DNA of 64,000 bases from Micrasema longulum (Eukaryota; Arthropoda; Insecta; Trichoptera; Brachycentridae), in assembly GCA_022494885.1 (NCBI GenBank), contig JAGVSM010000443.1, positions 1 to 64,000 on the forward strand, read 5' to 3'. The position numbers and the translations under genes are program-made. The notes beneath the pieces are model-generated. The model was not told the DNA's origin. It made no database searches and saw only the letters and a program-made list of their open reading frames with translations. Of this stretch, positions 11,650 through 22,400 are shown in pieces (position 1 is the first letter of the stretch; every line of letters starts with the position of its first letter).

Positions 11650-11925
11650 AACACTCACCTCGCACTGGAGGAAATATCTCGCGATACAGCTATTCCATGA
11701 TTTTGTACACAAAACTTCGCGAGTTGTCGCTGTAGACAACTTTTACTTTTTTTAATTCCAGGAGGACGCGAGACGCGAGTTTACGCGACGAACCTCTCGC
11801 GAACACAGCCTGACACAGCCTTACACTGATTCGCGATCGCGACTCACGAGAGAATGTTAGTTTCGAGATTCTTGCTAGATTGCTCCTGTCATTGTACAAG
11901 AACTGTCAAACGCGCCGCGTACTAC
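11650..11925. promoter_or_regulatory. CpG-rich patch with repeated CGCGA words
   Basis: In an otherwise CpG-poor region this patch holds about eight CGCG or TCGCGA words, for example 'tctcgcgata', 'gacgcgagacgcgag', 'cctctcgcgaac' and 'ttcgcgatcgcgac'. Such clusters are typical of housekeeping promoters. It lies about 1.2 kb upstream of the Tom40 start and could be a distal promoter, or the promoter of an unseen transcript. No recognisable coding exon was found on either strand. Confidence 0.3.
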
Positions 11926-12839
11926 GTCAAAAGTACATCATGTACTTTCAGCCGCAGAATAACATATTGCGCAATTCCGCTATGTCTAAAAAATATGCAA
12001 TCGCTAGCGCAGTACCTAACTAAAACGTATGGAAATGTTTTTTTTTTCAGAAAATATAATGTAGATGCAGCATTATGATAATAATTGGTTATGTTGGTGC
12101 ACTTGTATGTTGGTGCATGGCTAGGATACAAATAACTCTTTAGATTTTAGATCATCTTATGTTTTATACATTATGAAAGTGCGTGATGTACATTTTGCAT
12201 ACATATTATACTTTGAATCGAACCACTTGGAAAAGATCATAAAAAAATAAAACTTATGTCCCTCAATTAGTTTTTATTTATATTAAAACAACATACACAA
12301 TTGCGAAATTAACAGTAAAGTTTACAGTAGTAAAATATCGCATTCAATTCGAAGAGAATAGTTTTTTTGGATTCATTTATTCAAAATCATAAAATATAAT
12401 AATAATCCTATTCAAATACTACATGAAAAAATATAATCAAAAGAAGGCGTAAATGTTTTCTCGTGGTTTTTCTGTAAAATGAAACACTTAGAAAAAAATT
12501 ATACTGAAAATGTTGACTTATGACTTTGGAATAGGCAAAACTCAGTATCAAACGACCCACTTAAAGATATAAATCGTGCTACAAAATTATACTTTAATAT
12601 GAAAAAACTGAAGAACCTAATATTTTTTAAAGTTTTAAACAAAATTTAAAAAAAATCCAGGGTTTATTTTTATGAAAAACCGTTTTTTTTCTTTTTTTTA
12701 TAAAACGACTTCATAACATGAGTAGTCTGCTTACTTAGAGAGGTAGTAACGTATTGAATAATGTGTGAGCTCATCTTTTATTACGGACGTTTTCTATTTC
12801 TATTTTGTTTATCTAAAAGAAACGCCTTTAAAAATGTGA

Positions 12840-13059
12840 CTCCGTCGGCACGTGTTTTGCGCGTATGAATGTCTTTGTAGTATCTCGTGTCTCGTTACGA
12901 CGGTAATGTTGGTAGCGCAATCCATACCGATTACCGATCTTCTTCTTCTCTTCTGTGTTCTCTTTTATAAAATTTCATGGCAGCGTGATAACCTTACATG
13001 TGGTAGTTTTCTTTCAAAATTCGCCGGATTTTACAGAAGAGCCGAAAAATAAATATACA
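12840..13059 (+). promoter_or_regulatory. Tom40 5' UTR / proximal promoter
   Basis: The ~220 bp before the Tom40 start codon is richer in CpG than its flanks ('gactccgtcggcacgtgttt', 'gtctcgttacgacgg'). It is the likely transcription start region. An upstream in-frame ATG at 12955 would add 35 residues without similarity to the family, so the start at 13060 is preferred. Confidence 0.4.
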
Positions 13060-13189
13060 ATGGGGGCTTTTCTCAGTTCTCGGAAGGCGAGCATGCATGC
13101 CGCGATCGAACCACCCAAAGATATCACAGTTGTCGAATCTAAACTGGAAAACCCGGGCTCCTTGGACGATCTACACAAAAAGTGCAAGG
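13060..13189 (+). CDS. Tom40: Tom40 exon 1
   Basis: Codes residues 1-43 plus one base of E44. The donor is G|GTTAGT at 13190. The ATG context is 'acaATGg'. The residues are MGAFLSS... through 'DLHKKCK'. Confidence 0.93.
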
Positions 13190-16100
13190 GTTAGTGGATC
13201 TATTTACACCTAAAAGACTTCTTTACTATCTTCCGATGTCCGCATTTTCAATGTATCTTAGTGGCTCGTTTTGCGGTCAAGTATTTTATTATTGACATCG
13301 TTCGTTCATCGTCGAAGATAGTTTCGATTCTATCAAACCGATTGATTTCGCTGATTTTTTGTATAAAAACTCTCATTATTATGAAATATTGCGAAGTAAT
13401 ATTACGTCTATGATATTTTTCGATGTTTCTTTTATCGTTTCCAATAATTTTCAGTCATCAAATAAAATGATATGTTTTATCAATGAAATGGATTATTTTT
13501 ATAAGCGTATCAAGTATATTATTCAGTCAAATTTCAGGGTTTGGTTTTGTTTTCGGAGATCTTTCCAGTGAATTTTGAAGGTGCTAAATTGGTGTTGGTT
13601 TTGTTTTCAGAGATCTTTCCAGTGAATTTTGAAGGTGCTAAATTGATGGTGAATAGAGGAATCAGCAATCATTTTCAGGTTAGTTTTCTTATCAATGAAC
13701 TAACGTTGGATCCTTACTACTTAACCCTTAACTACTATCGTCCAAAAATATTACGTCTCTAAGTATGGCTCAATTTGTACCATAATTTTAAATGCAGTTT
13801 ATGAGTGTAAATAGTACAAACATAAATTAAAATCCTCTCTCATATAAAATATTATTTATTTGTGAAAGGAAAGATCACTTATCAAATTTAAGAAATTATG
13901 TAATTAAATTAGAAAACAAAAAAATACTGTTCACAATGTAAAATCTGACATGATCGTAAATGGTTCTCACCTATTCAGAATCCATGTCCAGGACTCTGCC
14001 ATGTGCGAATGTCAGCTTAAGAAGGAAGATTTAAACCACGTTTATCCTGAGTTCCTATCCGACCTCTTTGATATCAACGTCCCGTTCCCTAATCGTACTC
14101 TAACTCTCCTGTCCCCACCCAATAAACATGAGGGTATTTGAAGCAAGCTAAGAAATCTCCACCAAAATAAGAAAATTAGTTATTGACGCCAAAATAAACT
14201 ATACATAAAAACCTATCTACCTAAATAATAGCATAATTCAAAACCGTCTCTAAATCTTGCAAAAAACAGATTTCAACTAGCTCCTCCACAGTTCTAACCC
14301 TGGTCCGTTCTCGTGTGTTTCTTCTGACCCCTCTACGTCCCTTAATCTCCTTTGACTAGCTGAAGTATGATATTTTTATCGCCTCTTGGCACAATTAAAT
14401 AATTAAATTATAATTCCAGATATCTCACACCCTGAATATGAGTTCCATGTCGCCGAGCGGGTACAAGGTGGGCGCCACGTACGTGGGCACCAAGCAGATC
14501 AGCCCCACGGAGGCCTTCCCCGTCATCCTAGGGGACCTCGACCCGGACGGGAACATCAATGCCAACGTCATCCACCAGTTCAGTCCGGCCGTGAGGTGCC
14601 GCTTCCTCGGCCAGGTAACCCGCCATCTTGTGACATGCACGTGCGTGAATAAAGACCAAAGACTGATGAAGTGAGTCATCATGTTATATTGAGTACAATA
14701 CAATATATTCTGCAAGACTAACAGTATTGCGCAGAAAACGTCCGTCTAGTTAAGAGCGACGTCCTGCAATGCATGCGCTATGAACTCATGAAAAATAATG
14801 GAACGTGGCCTATTAAGAGACCACAGGGCGTGGTAACACCCAGTCATCCCAAACAGTCAGCTCAACAAATCAGCTCAACACAGTCACTATAACCAATAAC
14901 CAACTGATGGAACGAATTTCTTTTTTTGTTTTTGTCTCTTTCACACAAACACCGGCCACAAAACAACATCTCTGCCATCCTTCTTATAAGCTCTATTCTC
15001 ATGCTCTTTCTTATGCTGTAAAACAGATTTATTGTGGTATTTATCACTTTCATTTGTATAATTATTCTTCGCACAGTAAGGATGAATATTTTTTGTTTTA
15101 AAATCCATCACATTTATAGAAATTTTACTTTCCAAATCTGATGTGAAAATGGCCATTTGAAGATTACAAAAATTACAACTTCATTAAAAAAAATTAAGAG
15201 ACATATCAAGTCTTGTATCGTATGTAGACTAGTGTGACATCACAGCCACACAAGAGTTATTAAATAAATCAACATCATTACGGTTCAAAGGTTTGACGAT
15301 TGTGTGTATTGTCGATCAGGTGCAAGGCATGACGCTGTCGGCCCTGCAGCTGACCACAGAGTACCGCGGCGCGGTGCACACGGCGGGCGTGACGCTGGGC
15401 AGCCAGGAGCCGCTGGAGGGCAGCGGCGTGCTGGTGGGCCACTACCTGCAGGCGGTCACGCCGCGCCTGGCGCTCGGCTCGGAGCTCGTGTACCAGCGCA
15501 GCGCCAAGATCCCCGGCGGGGAGATCGCCGTCGTATCCGCCGTCGGCCGCTACACTATGTCCGGTAACGAATGCAATTCTCAACCGTTACATACATTTAT
15601 GTCAAACTAGGAAATGACAGTTGGTGAAAACATATCCGTCTCATATTTTTGGTATTCCCGGTTTATTTTGATACGCCAAATTTTAAGGGAGCAATAAAAA
15701 AAGTGTAAAACTGAGGAAAACTCTGAAGTGAGGAAATGAAATATGTTTAGAAAAAATGAAATTACATAAAAATATATCTATTGTACTAGACTGTGTTAAA
15801 TATACTGTAGAAAAACTCCCGAAATTTAACTATTTATTATAAAACAATTTCTGTATAATATAGTGCTACCTATCTATGTTCATTTAAAAATACAAATGAT
15901 ACGTTTTTTCTTGTATCACGTAAAATTACTCCAATATCAAAAGTAATCACACACAAGTTTATCTGACATCTTAATCAAAGTAAAATAATAATAATCAGAT
16001 ATTTTAAGCGGGAAATAATGCGTATAATAATAACAAACAAAATTAACAAGCGGATAGATTCCTTGGTACCTACACTCTACACTACGCACACAGATGCGTC

Positions 16101-19100
16101 TCTACTATCATCTCGCAGGGAACAGCCAAATGTGAACCAATTGTTTTTACAGTTATTTACTAGGAAAAAGACAATAGATCCTGTTTACTGCATACCAAAA
16201 TAAAGCAGGGACGAGTTGGAGTTTGAGTATCGTCTATTGTCTTGTTAACCTTAATAATAAGTTAAGGAATGCTATCTTTGTTTAGTTTTTTTATTTTTTT
16301 TATATTTTACTTTTTGTGCTGTTACATGTTCACTTAATTGCCATACTTACTAGTTCTTTGCTCAATGTATTATTATTGCGTTTCTTAAAATGATTTTTTA
16401 TTATTAACTTTTTAAAATCATTCTTATGTTGTTGAAATTCCATTTGTCGATGCGCTTTGAAGCTGCAAGACTTTTTGTGATGTTAACTATCATATTATTT
16501 TCATCATATTATGTAAATGTTATCAACTATCAAATATCTAAATTTAGTAAATGGGGTCTAGAATTTCAACCGTCCATGCGCTCAGTAGCTGCAAGACTTG
16601 TTGTTATCTAACTTCCAATTTTATAAATTTGCATTTTATTTCGTTTTTATAATATCACTCAAACTCTAAACTTCTTTGTCAAATAAAATTTTTAAAAATA
16701 AAAATGTAAATAGGGGCTAGATTTCTTATTGTCCATGCGCTCTGTAGCTGCAAGATGTTCTGTTATCTAGCTCATATATATCATAATTGGAGACGAGGAA
16801 CTAGAATCCCAACCGTCCATGCGCTCTGTAGCTGCAAGACGTGTTGGGATATTTATTTATTGTACAGCGCCCTTGAGGTGATTTTCACAAAAATGGCGCT
16901 ATATAAATTATCCAAACATTATTATTATTAAAATGGGGATTGAAATGATGATGCTAGCAAGTTTGATAGACAAAATGATTTGTTCCATTATAAATGTAAC
17001 AACTTGATTGATGACGCTGATCGACTCCATCTGCTTTCATTCCGTATATTAATATATTTATTATTGTTTATTTCCCTTGGCAATGTGCTAACGATGTTTA
17101 ATTTACAGATGCGGAAATTTCTGGGACATTAGGAATGACAGGACTTCACCTGTGTTATTATAAGCAAGCTAGTGAACAAGTTCAGGTAACATATGATTAA
17201 TTTTTAAAGCAAATGAACGTAGCACTGACCACAGTAATGAGGAACTTCAGCCCTACGGGAAATGGGATACAATTTTTTTTTTTCTTGCGCGGGGTAAAAA
17301 TTAGAGCATTAAATTGTAACGCAAAGTTTCTTGAAAATGTGCGGAAAAAATAATCAAAAATATTTTAATAAAAACGCATTACTTAATGACGTCACCGGTT
17401 CATGTGAATCAACCTATGGTCTGAGAGCTGTGGAAGATTTCCGGTCTGCTTGTCGCTTCTGGACCAACGGGAAGAACTGAATGAGAATAAGCGGAAATGA
17501 ACCTCTGACGTTACACGCGGAGTTATTTCAGAAATACAAAACTTTTAAAAATCGTAGCGCTGATAATACAATCTATAAAATTTAAAAAAAAGAATTTGAC
17601 CTAGTTTAATAATAATAATAATGTTTGGATAATTTATATAGCGCCATTTTTGTGAAAATCACTTCAAGGGCGCTGTACAATAAATAAATATCTCAACATG
17701 TCTTGCAGCTACAGAGCGCATGGACGGTTGGGATTCTAGTTCCTCGTCTCCAATTATGATATATTACAATTATGATATATGAGCTAGATAACAGAACGTC
17801 TTGCAGCTACAGAGCGCATGGACAATAAGAAATCTAGCCCCTATTTACATTTTTATTTTGAAATTAATTTTTTTTTGTCACGAAGTTTAGAGTTTAAGTG
17901 ATATTTTAAAAAACGAAATAAAAAGCAAATTTATAAAATTAGAATTTAGATAACAACAAGTCTTGCAGCTACTGAGCGCATGAACGGTTGAAATTCTAGA
18001 CTCCATTTACTAAATTTAGATATTTGATAACATTTACATAATGTGATAAAAATAATATGATAGCTAACATCACAAAAAGTCTTGTAGCTTCAAAACGCAT
18101 CGACAAATGGAATTTCAACAGCATAAGAATGATTTTAAAAAGTTAATAATAAAAAATAATTTTAAGAAACGCAATAATAATACATTGAGCAAAGAACTAG
18201 TAAGTATGGCAATTAAGTGAACATGTAACAGCACAAAAAGTAAAATATAAAAAAGTAAACAAAGTCTATAAACAAATTTAAAAATACCACTGGACTTCCT
18301 CATTGCTAATAAAAATATGTCAATCGAAGCTACAAAAATAAATAAATAAAATAAGATAAAACATTTAAGTTTATAAGTGAAAATTCTTGATAAAAGTTCA
18401 TTGTAATTTATTATATAAATAAAAGACGAGTGATACTTTAATCCACAAATTTGGAATATCCAGTAACCCGTTTCATCGCTTTTGCGACTTTTCGCGACTA
18501 GTATCTTTATTAAGAAATTCAATGTATTTATTCAAAACAGAGGTAAGTATGGAGAATTCAAAATTGTATGGTAGTAAATTAAATTAAATTATTTTTGTCT
18601 TAAGGACCATTTACAAAGTGTTTCAGGTTAACTAATGAGTTGATATAATATTTCTAATGAGTTTAAGTATTGTATATTTAATTTTCTAAAAAAATTATTA
18701 ATAAATTTCATAAATGACACATGTTTTTTAAAATTCTATACAGATCTACTTTTATACATCTAGTAAATGTTGTCACTGTCACTCCAAAAAAAGAGACTAA
18801 CTCTTGTGCTTGGAGAGTGACTTACACTGTTGTATTTGTTTATTTATAAGAGTTGGTGATATAAGATGTTGCGATAGCGATGAAACCGGTCACTGGATAT
18901 TCCAAATTTGTGGTTTAAAGTATCACTCGTCGTTTATTTACATAATAAATTAAAATAAGATAAATAAATGTGTTTCAGATCGGAGTAGAATTAGAAACAT
19001 CATTACGGGGACAAGAATCTGTAGGAACAATCGGTTATCAGGTGCAACTTCCCAAGGCTGACTTAGTTTTTAGAGGTAAATTTCTTATCTATTTCCGCAA

Positions 19101-19928
19101 ACATTGTCAATTATTCATTCGTTTTTATTTAGTTTGAAAAGAATGGAGTCCTGCGTTGGATTTGGACATGTAGACCGAATAGACATTGCCCATGTTGATG
19201 ATCAAGAATTGATGGTTTGTTTTTGGTTTTACAACAAACGTGTAACGGACGGTTTCGGTTTGTGCTTGCAACTCTTAAATACAACTCGACATGAGTACCA
19301 ACGTCACCATTGCATATTGTCACTAAGTAAACAAAAAATCGTTTATATAGTTCATACAGATAATTAAAAACAAAAAAAAAACTTCAATAAATGGTTACAA
19401 ACATACCATTTTCTAAATTTCAAATACAGATAAATGAACATGATTTTTTTTCCACACTTCAAAATTTTTCGCGCACATTCTATTTCATAAATAATTGCAA
19501 CTTTTTCATGAATCGAGAGATATTTTCTCTTGTTAGTAGACTTTATAAATAAAATATAACAGAAATACCGTTAAAAAATATTGTTTTTATCTAATTTATG
19601 TTTTTTTTATTATTGCGCGATTAAAAAAAAAACATTTGTTTTAAAATGACAAAATTGTTTGATTTCCTAATTTTGCATTCGTTTTACCAGACCACAGCCT
19701 TAAGGGCCTCTCTAGAAAATTATTACTCTGAGATATGTATATAAAGTGTTTTAATAATAATATGGATGATTTTTATTGCGTTTTCCAGCAATGGTGGACA
19801 GTAATTGGAGTGTGGGCTGCGTACTGGAGAAGCGTCTCCAGCCACTGCCCTTCAGCTTCGCCCTCTCTGGTATGGCCAACCAGACCAAGCAGCAGTTTCG
19901 CTTCGGCTGCGGCCTCATCATAGGATAA
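13060..19928 (+). CDS. Tom40: Mitochondrial import receptor subunit TOM40, 7 exons
   Basis: Tom40 is the beta-barrel pore of the TOM complex in the mitochondrial outer membrane, through which nearly all nuclear-encoded precursors enter. Exons are 13060-13189, 13611-13678, 14420-14614, 15320-15563, 17109-17185, 18979-19075 and 19789-19928. They join in frame to 316 aa plus TAA, close to the family length. Recognised landmarks in order are 'LDDLHKKCKEIFPVNFEGAK' (34-53), 'GISNHFQISHT', 'YVGTKQISPTEAFPV', 'GSGVLVGHYLQ', 'LALGSELVYQR' and the C-terminus. The last strand, 'RFGCGLII', fits the polar-x-G-x-x-hydrophobic-x-hydrophobic beta-signal read by the SAM complex. The N-terminus is short and soluble. 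All introns are GT-AG. Exons 3 and 4 are very GC-rich. Oddities are a duplicated piece before exon 2, an inverted repeat around exon 5 and a minisatellite at the stop. Confidence 0.96.
13541..13594 (+). repeat. 54 bp upstream duplicate of the intron 1/exon 2 boundary
   Basis: 13541-13594 and 13595-13648 are near-identical tandem copies. Each contains the pyrimidine-rich acceptor tract and the first 12 codons of exon 2 (EIFPVNFEGAKL). The upstream copy has TTTTCGG where the functional copy has TTTTCAG, so its acceptor AG is lost. Confidence 0.9.
13611..13678 (+). CDS. Tom40: Tom40 exon 2
   Basis: The acceptor is TTTTCAG at 13604-13610. The exon completes E44 and codes to Q66 (EIFPVNFEGAKLMV...NHFQ). 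The donor is GTTAGT at 13679, phase 0. Confidence 0.92.
14420..14614 (+). CDS. Tom40: Tom40 exon 3
   Basis: The acceptor is ATTCCAG before 14420. The exon codes residues 67-131 (ISHTLNMSS ... RCRFLGQ). The donor is GTAACC at 14615, phase 0. It contains the conserved YVGTKQ and GDLDPDGN segments. Confidence 0.93.
15320..15563 (+). CDS. Tom40: Tom40 exon 4
   Basis: The acceptor ATCAG ends at 15319 and is not very pyrimidine-rich. The exon codes residues 132-212 plus one base, with 'EYRG', 'GVTLG', 'GHYLQAVTP' and 'GSELVYQR'. The donor is G|GTAACG at 15564. The exon is strongly GC-biased at third positions compared with the AT-rich introns. Confidence 0.92.
16276..16928 (+). repeat. Left arm of ~650 bp inverted duplication around Tom40 exon 5
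   Basis: Its reverse complement is at 17615-18263. It contains diverged tandem ~120 bp units, each with a core like 'gctgcaagactt' next to 'ccatgcgct'. It ends at its inner edge with the LINE-tail-like 'ggcgctatataaattatcc'. Confidence 0.85.
17109..17185 (+). CDS. Tom40: Tom40 exon 5
   Basis: The acceptor is TTTACAG. The exon completes D213 and codes to Q238 ('TLGMTGLHLCYYKQASEQVQ'). The donor is GTAACA at 17186. It is 77 nt, not divisible by 3, so skipping would shift frame. It sits in the loop of the inverted repeat. Confidence 0.92.
17237..17500 (+). repeat. MITE-like repeat R2, copy 1
   Basis: It begins 'aatgaggaacttcag' and contains 'gacgtcaccggttcatgtga' and 'gagctgtggaagatttccgg'. 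A related copy lies at 31700-31950, and inverted relatives are inside 21392-22105. Confidence 0.55.
17615..18263 (-). repeat. Right arm of inverted duplication around Tom40 exon 5
   Basis: Reverse complement of 16276-16928 from 'taatgtttggataatttata' to 'aagtaaacaaag'. A third, partial relative of the same repeat is at 24535-25000. The 135-codon open stretch on the minus strand at 18115-18522 is inside and after this repeat and is not considered a gene. Confidence 0.85.
18400..18950. mobile_element. Penelope-like terminal pieces and dispersed repeat in Tom40 intron 5
   Basis: A block around 18421-18510 ('ttggaatatccagtaacccg', 'tttcatcgcttttgcgac') has an inverted partner at 18850-18945. Between them, 18655-18850 is the inverted partner of 8745-9060. 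A relative of the outer block flanks the palindrome at 32620-32955. Confidence 0.45.
18979..19075 (+). CDS. Tom40: Tom40 exon 6
   Basis: The acceptor is GTTTCAG. The exon codes residues 239-270 plus one base ('IGVELETSLRGQESVGTIGY' onward to 'KADLVFR'). The donor is G|GTAAAT at 19076. Confidence 0.92.
19138..19320 (+). mobile_element. RTE-like LINE RT fragment, diverged
   Basis: Residues 'ESCVGFGHVDRID' resemble the '[12 protein letters not shown]' motif of the fragments at 48060 and 59770. It is short and weak. Confidence 0.35.
19789..19928 (+). CDS. Tom40: Tom40 exon 7 with stop
   Basis: The acceptor is TTTTCCAG. The exon completes A271 and codes 'MVDSNWSVGCVLEKRLQPLP' through the final beta-signal strand to G316, then TAA at 19926-19928. 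The stop lies in the first unit of a minisatellite. Confidence 0.94.
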
Positions 19929-19995
19929 CTCCTCGTCATCAAGGGATAACTCCTCATCATAGGATAACTCCTCACTGTAGGATAACTCCTCGTGT
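19905..19995 (+). repeat. Minisatellite seeded on the Tom40 stop codon
   Basis: The word GGATAACTCCTC occurs with starts at 19923, 19944, 19962 and 19980 (spacings 21, 18, 18). The first copy is the last Gly codon plus TAA of Tom40. The intervening 'catcat' is the Ile-Ile of the C-terminus. The array is therefore made of copies of the end of the coding sequence. Confidence 0.9.
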
Positions 19996-20224
19996 CCGCA
20001 GTCACATAAATACTGAGGCACCCTGTTACAAACTCAGCCAAACAAACAAACTCTTAGATATTATCATCAAGTTAAACCAAACGTAGTTCATACCACCATT
20101 TAAATTTTCACTTGTATGTCGAACGGTTTTGAGGTTTCTACCTCATCGTCAAGACTTATAGCGAAAATTATATTTGTTTATACAAATTTATAAACATATA
20201 ATTGTTTGAACATTTTTGAGAAGG

Positions 20225-20330
20225 GAATATGGAAGTCTAGGGATTTACGGGGCTTATGACCTGTCATTGGCTGGTTTAAGTGGCCACTTTACACACTGTG
20301 TAAATGTTTTCCCTCTCTGTTGAAATAAAT
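20225..20330 (-). repeat. Dispersed repeat R1, copy 3
   Basis: Inverted copy: 'gcttatgacctgtcattggc' followed by AAGTGGCCACTTTACACA. Confidence 0.6.
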
Positions 20331-20399
20331 TTAAATATGAACAACTCCCTAGGGTGGAAATCCAGCCAGTCTGCAAGCATTTGGACATACTCAAACATT

Positions 20400-20632
20400 A
20401 AAAAAACAAACAGTTGCTTACTTCTGCAGGGGAGAAGTGAGGGGAGCGCGGTGCAGCATTAGACTCCCCCCCTCCCCCCTCGTTTTTCCCGGGCAAGAGT
20501 AAGCAACCATTTGCTTTTTTTGATATTATATTTGTTCTAAAAAAATATTTTAATGTGCTAATATGTCTTCTTGCTCATGCTGATCATCGTGGTTTCGGAT
20601 GTGACAGGGTTTAATGAACACCCTGTATGAAC
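20400..20632. mobile_element. Foldback MITE type I, copy 3 (left end truncated)
   Basis: It begins inside the left arm ('cttacttctgcaggggagaa') and runs to the right end 'gaacaccctgta'. The outer left arm is missing. Confidence 0.7.
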
Positions 20633-20749
20633 AATATTTCCTTTAGTCCACTCCCGTCTAGTTTTAAAGATCGTACCCATCTCACTACGCACTTTCCATC
20701 TTTAAAAGAATAACATGACAAAAGACTTGTCTTATTAACTCCATATGTT

Positions 20750-20960
20750 CGATGTAATATTTTGTATCACTGTAAAAATAAAATACAATCGAAATCATTA
20801 GTTAAGTATACATTGATAAAGAGGCTTGTGTAGCTTTGAAACCGGCCGGTAAAAACAATAAAATAAGTTGTTAAAAACAAAGTTTTTTTATATTTATTTT
20901 ATTTTAACAAATCACAAAGTTAGTGCTTCAAACATATATTTTATAAATGACTCTAGTCTT
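20750..20960 (+). mobile_element. Penelope-like terminal fragment
   Basis: It contains 'agctttgaaaccggccggta' and 'gttaaaaacaaagt'. The same block recurs at 29190-29240. Confidence 0.4.
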
Positions 20961-21254
20961 TATAAACAGTTTCGGGAAAAAGATGAGCATTTTCATTTTA
21001 CATTTTAAATGTCTAACTTATTTTGTGATTTAACTTGATGATAAAATATTTATATAAGTTTGGTCAGCAGTCTACTGGTGTTATAACTCAGTGTCCAATT
21101 GACGAATGGTGTTGTTTCAAAGACTTGTTTTGGGTGCGAAGTACAGAGTGAAAATTCGTCGGCCCGTTGTTAAATTTATGCCTTAGCATAAAGTGTGAAT
21201 TTGAATAGTTATTAGTAATTACACAAACCATGCTGATAACCGTTAATTAAATTG

Positions 21255-22400
21255 ACGATCTGTTCATTTGATCAATTATAGCAATTTGAATGTTTATCAA
21301 TTTGACGGACTATCAATATGACAGTCAATTGGTTTGATAGACTATCAATTTGACAGTCAATTATTTTAACAGCCTAGCAATTTGACAGACTCAATGAGGA
21401 AATTTGGTGATATATTTTTATTTTCTAATAGACCATCAAACTATGCCAAAAAAATATTGAAATATTTTTCTGTATTGTGTTACCAGTACTATGATTTTTT
21501 AAAGTTTTATAAATTTTTTTTAAATAAAAAAGATATATTAGCGTTCTTATAATTTACCCAAATATTTACATTTTGGAGTTGTAAATAACTCTTATCTCGG
21601 ACCTCTGATCCGTGAGTCTGCAACACTAGCGCCACAACCCGATTCAATTGACCGTTAGTCAATCTGTAAACCGAAAATCTATCATAACACTATCATTGGT
21701 TGATTCGGAAAAACTAGTGACGTCGTTCAAAGTAGTTTGTTTTTATTAAAATCATTTTTTTTATTACATTTTCAAGAAACTTCGCCGTACAATTTAATAA
21801 AGATATAGCTATCAATGTAAAAAATGAAGTTATGATATTTATTTTTCACAGTGGCAAAATCTGCTGATTGAAAAGTTGGCTTCCCGGAAATCGGAAATCT
21901 ATCACAACACTCTATCGTTGGTTGATTCGGAAGAACAAATGACGTTGTTCAAAGTAGTTTGTTTTTTAATGATAAACAAATATTTTTAATTATTTTTTTG
22001 TACATTTTCAAGAAACTTCCCTTTGCAATTTAATGCTATGATTTTTACCACGCGTAAGAAAACATTTTTAGTATCAAATTTCCAGTATCTCTGAACTTCC
22101 TCATTATATAGTCTAGCCATTTGAAAGTCTACCAATTTGACATTAGATTTAATACTTTGAAAGTCTAATCAAATTTAACACTACGGTCTTATTTACAATT
22201 TTACTGCCCATTGATTTAAAATGATACCAATCTGGTAATTTATTCATTTTCATCTGTTAAATTATCAAATTTTTAATTTGACTATAAATGTATTCGTCAA
22301 CTTATTAATTTGACAGTATTTTCATTTAAAAATGTTACTTTGACAGTCAGTCCATTATTAAGAGAGTGTGTTAATTTGACAGTCCAATTATAGTCTTGAT
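21255..22400. repeat. Degenerate 'CAATTTGACAG' array, split by an insertion
   Basis: Words close to CAATTTGACAGTC repeat irregularly every 15-30 bp at 21255-21390 and again at 22110-22400. The interval between is a separate element (21392-22105). Confidence 0.6.
21392..22105. mobile_element. MITE-like repeat R2 insertion with internal duplication
   Basis: The ends 'aatgaggaaa' and 'ttcctcatt' are inverted. Inside, 'ttggttgattcgga' plus 'gttcaaagtagtttg' occurs twice about 225 bp apart (about 21690 and 21930). A worn SINE-B piece lies at 21545-21645. It is related in reverse orientation to 17237-17500. Confidence 0.55.

Noticed and set aside
12955..13059. Upstream ATG for Tom40 giving 35 more residues
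   Set aside because: The extra residues have no relation to the family, and the 13060 start gives the expected N-terminus.
15278..15583. 101-codon minus-strand ORF opposite Tom40 exon 4
   Set aside because: It is a shadow of the GC-rich exon on the other strand.
18115..18522. 135-codon minus-strand ORF as a membrane-protein gene
   Set aside because: It overlaps the inverted repeat and a Penelope-like block. Its hydrophobicity comes from AT-rich codons and no family motif is present.
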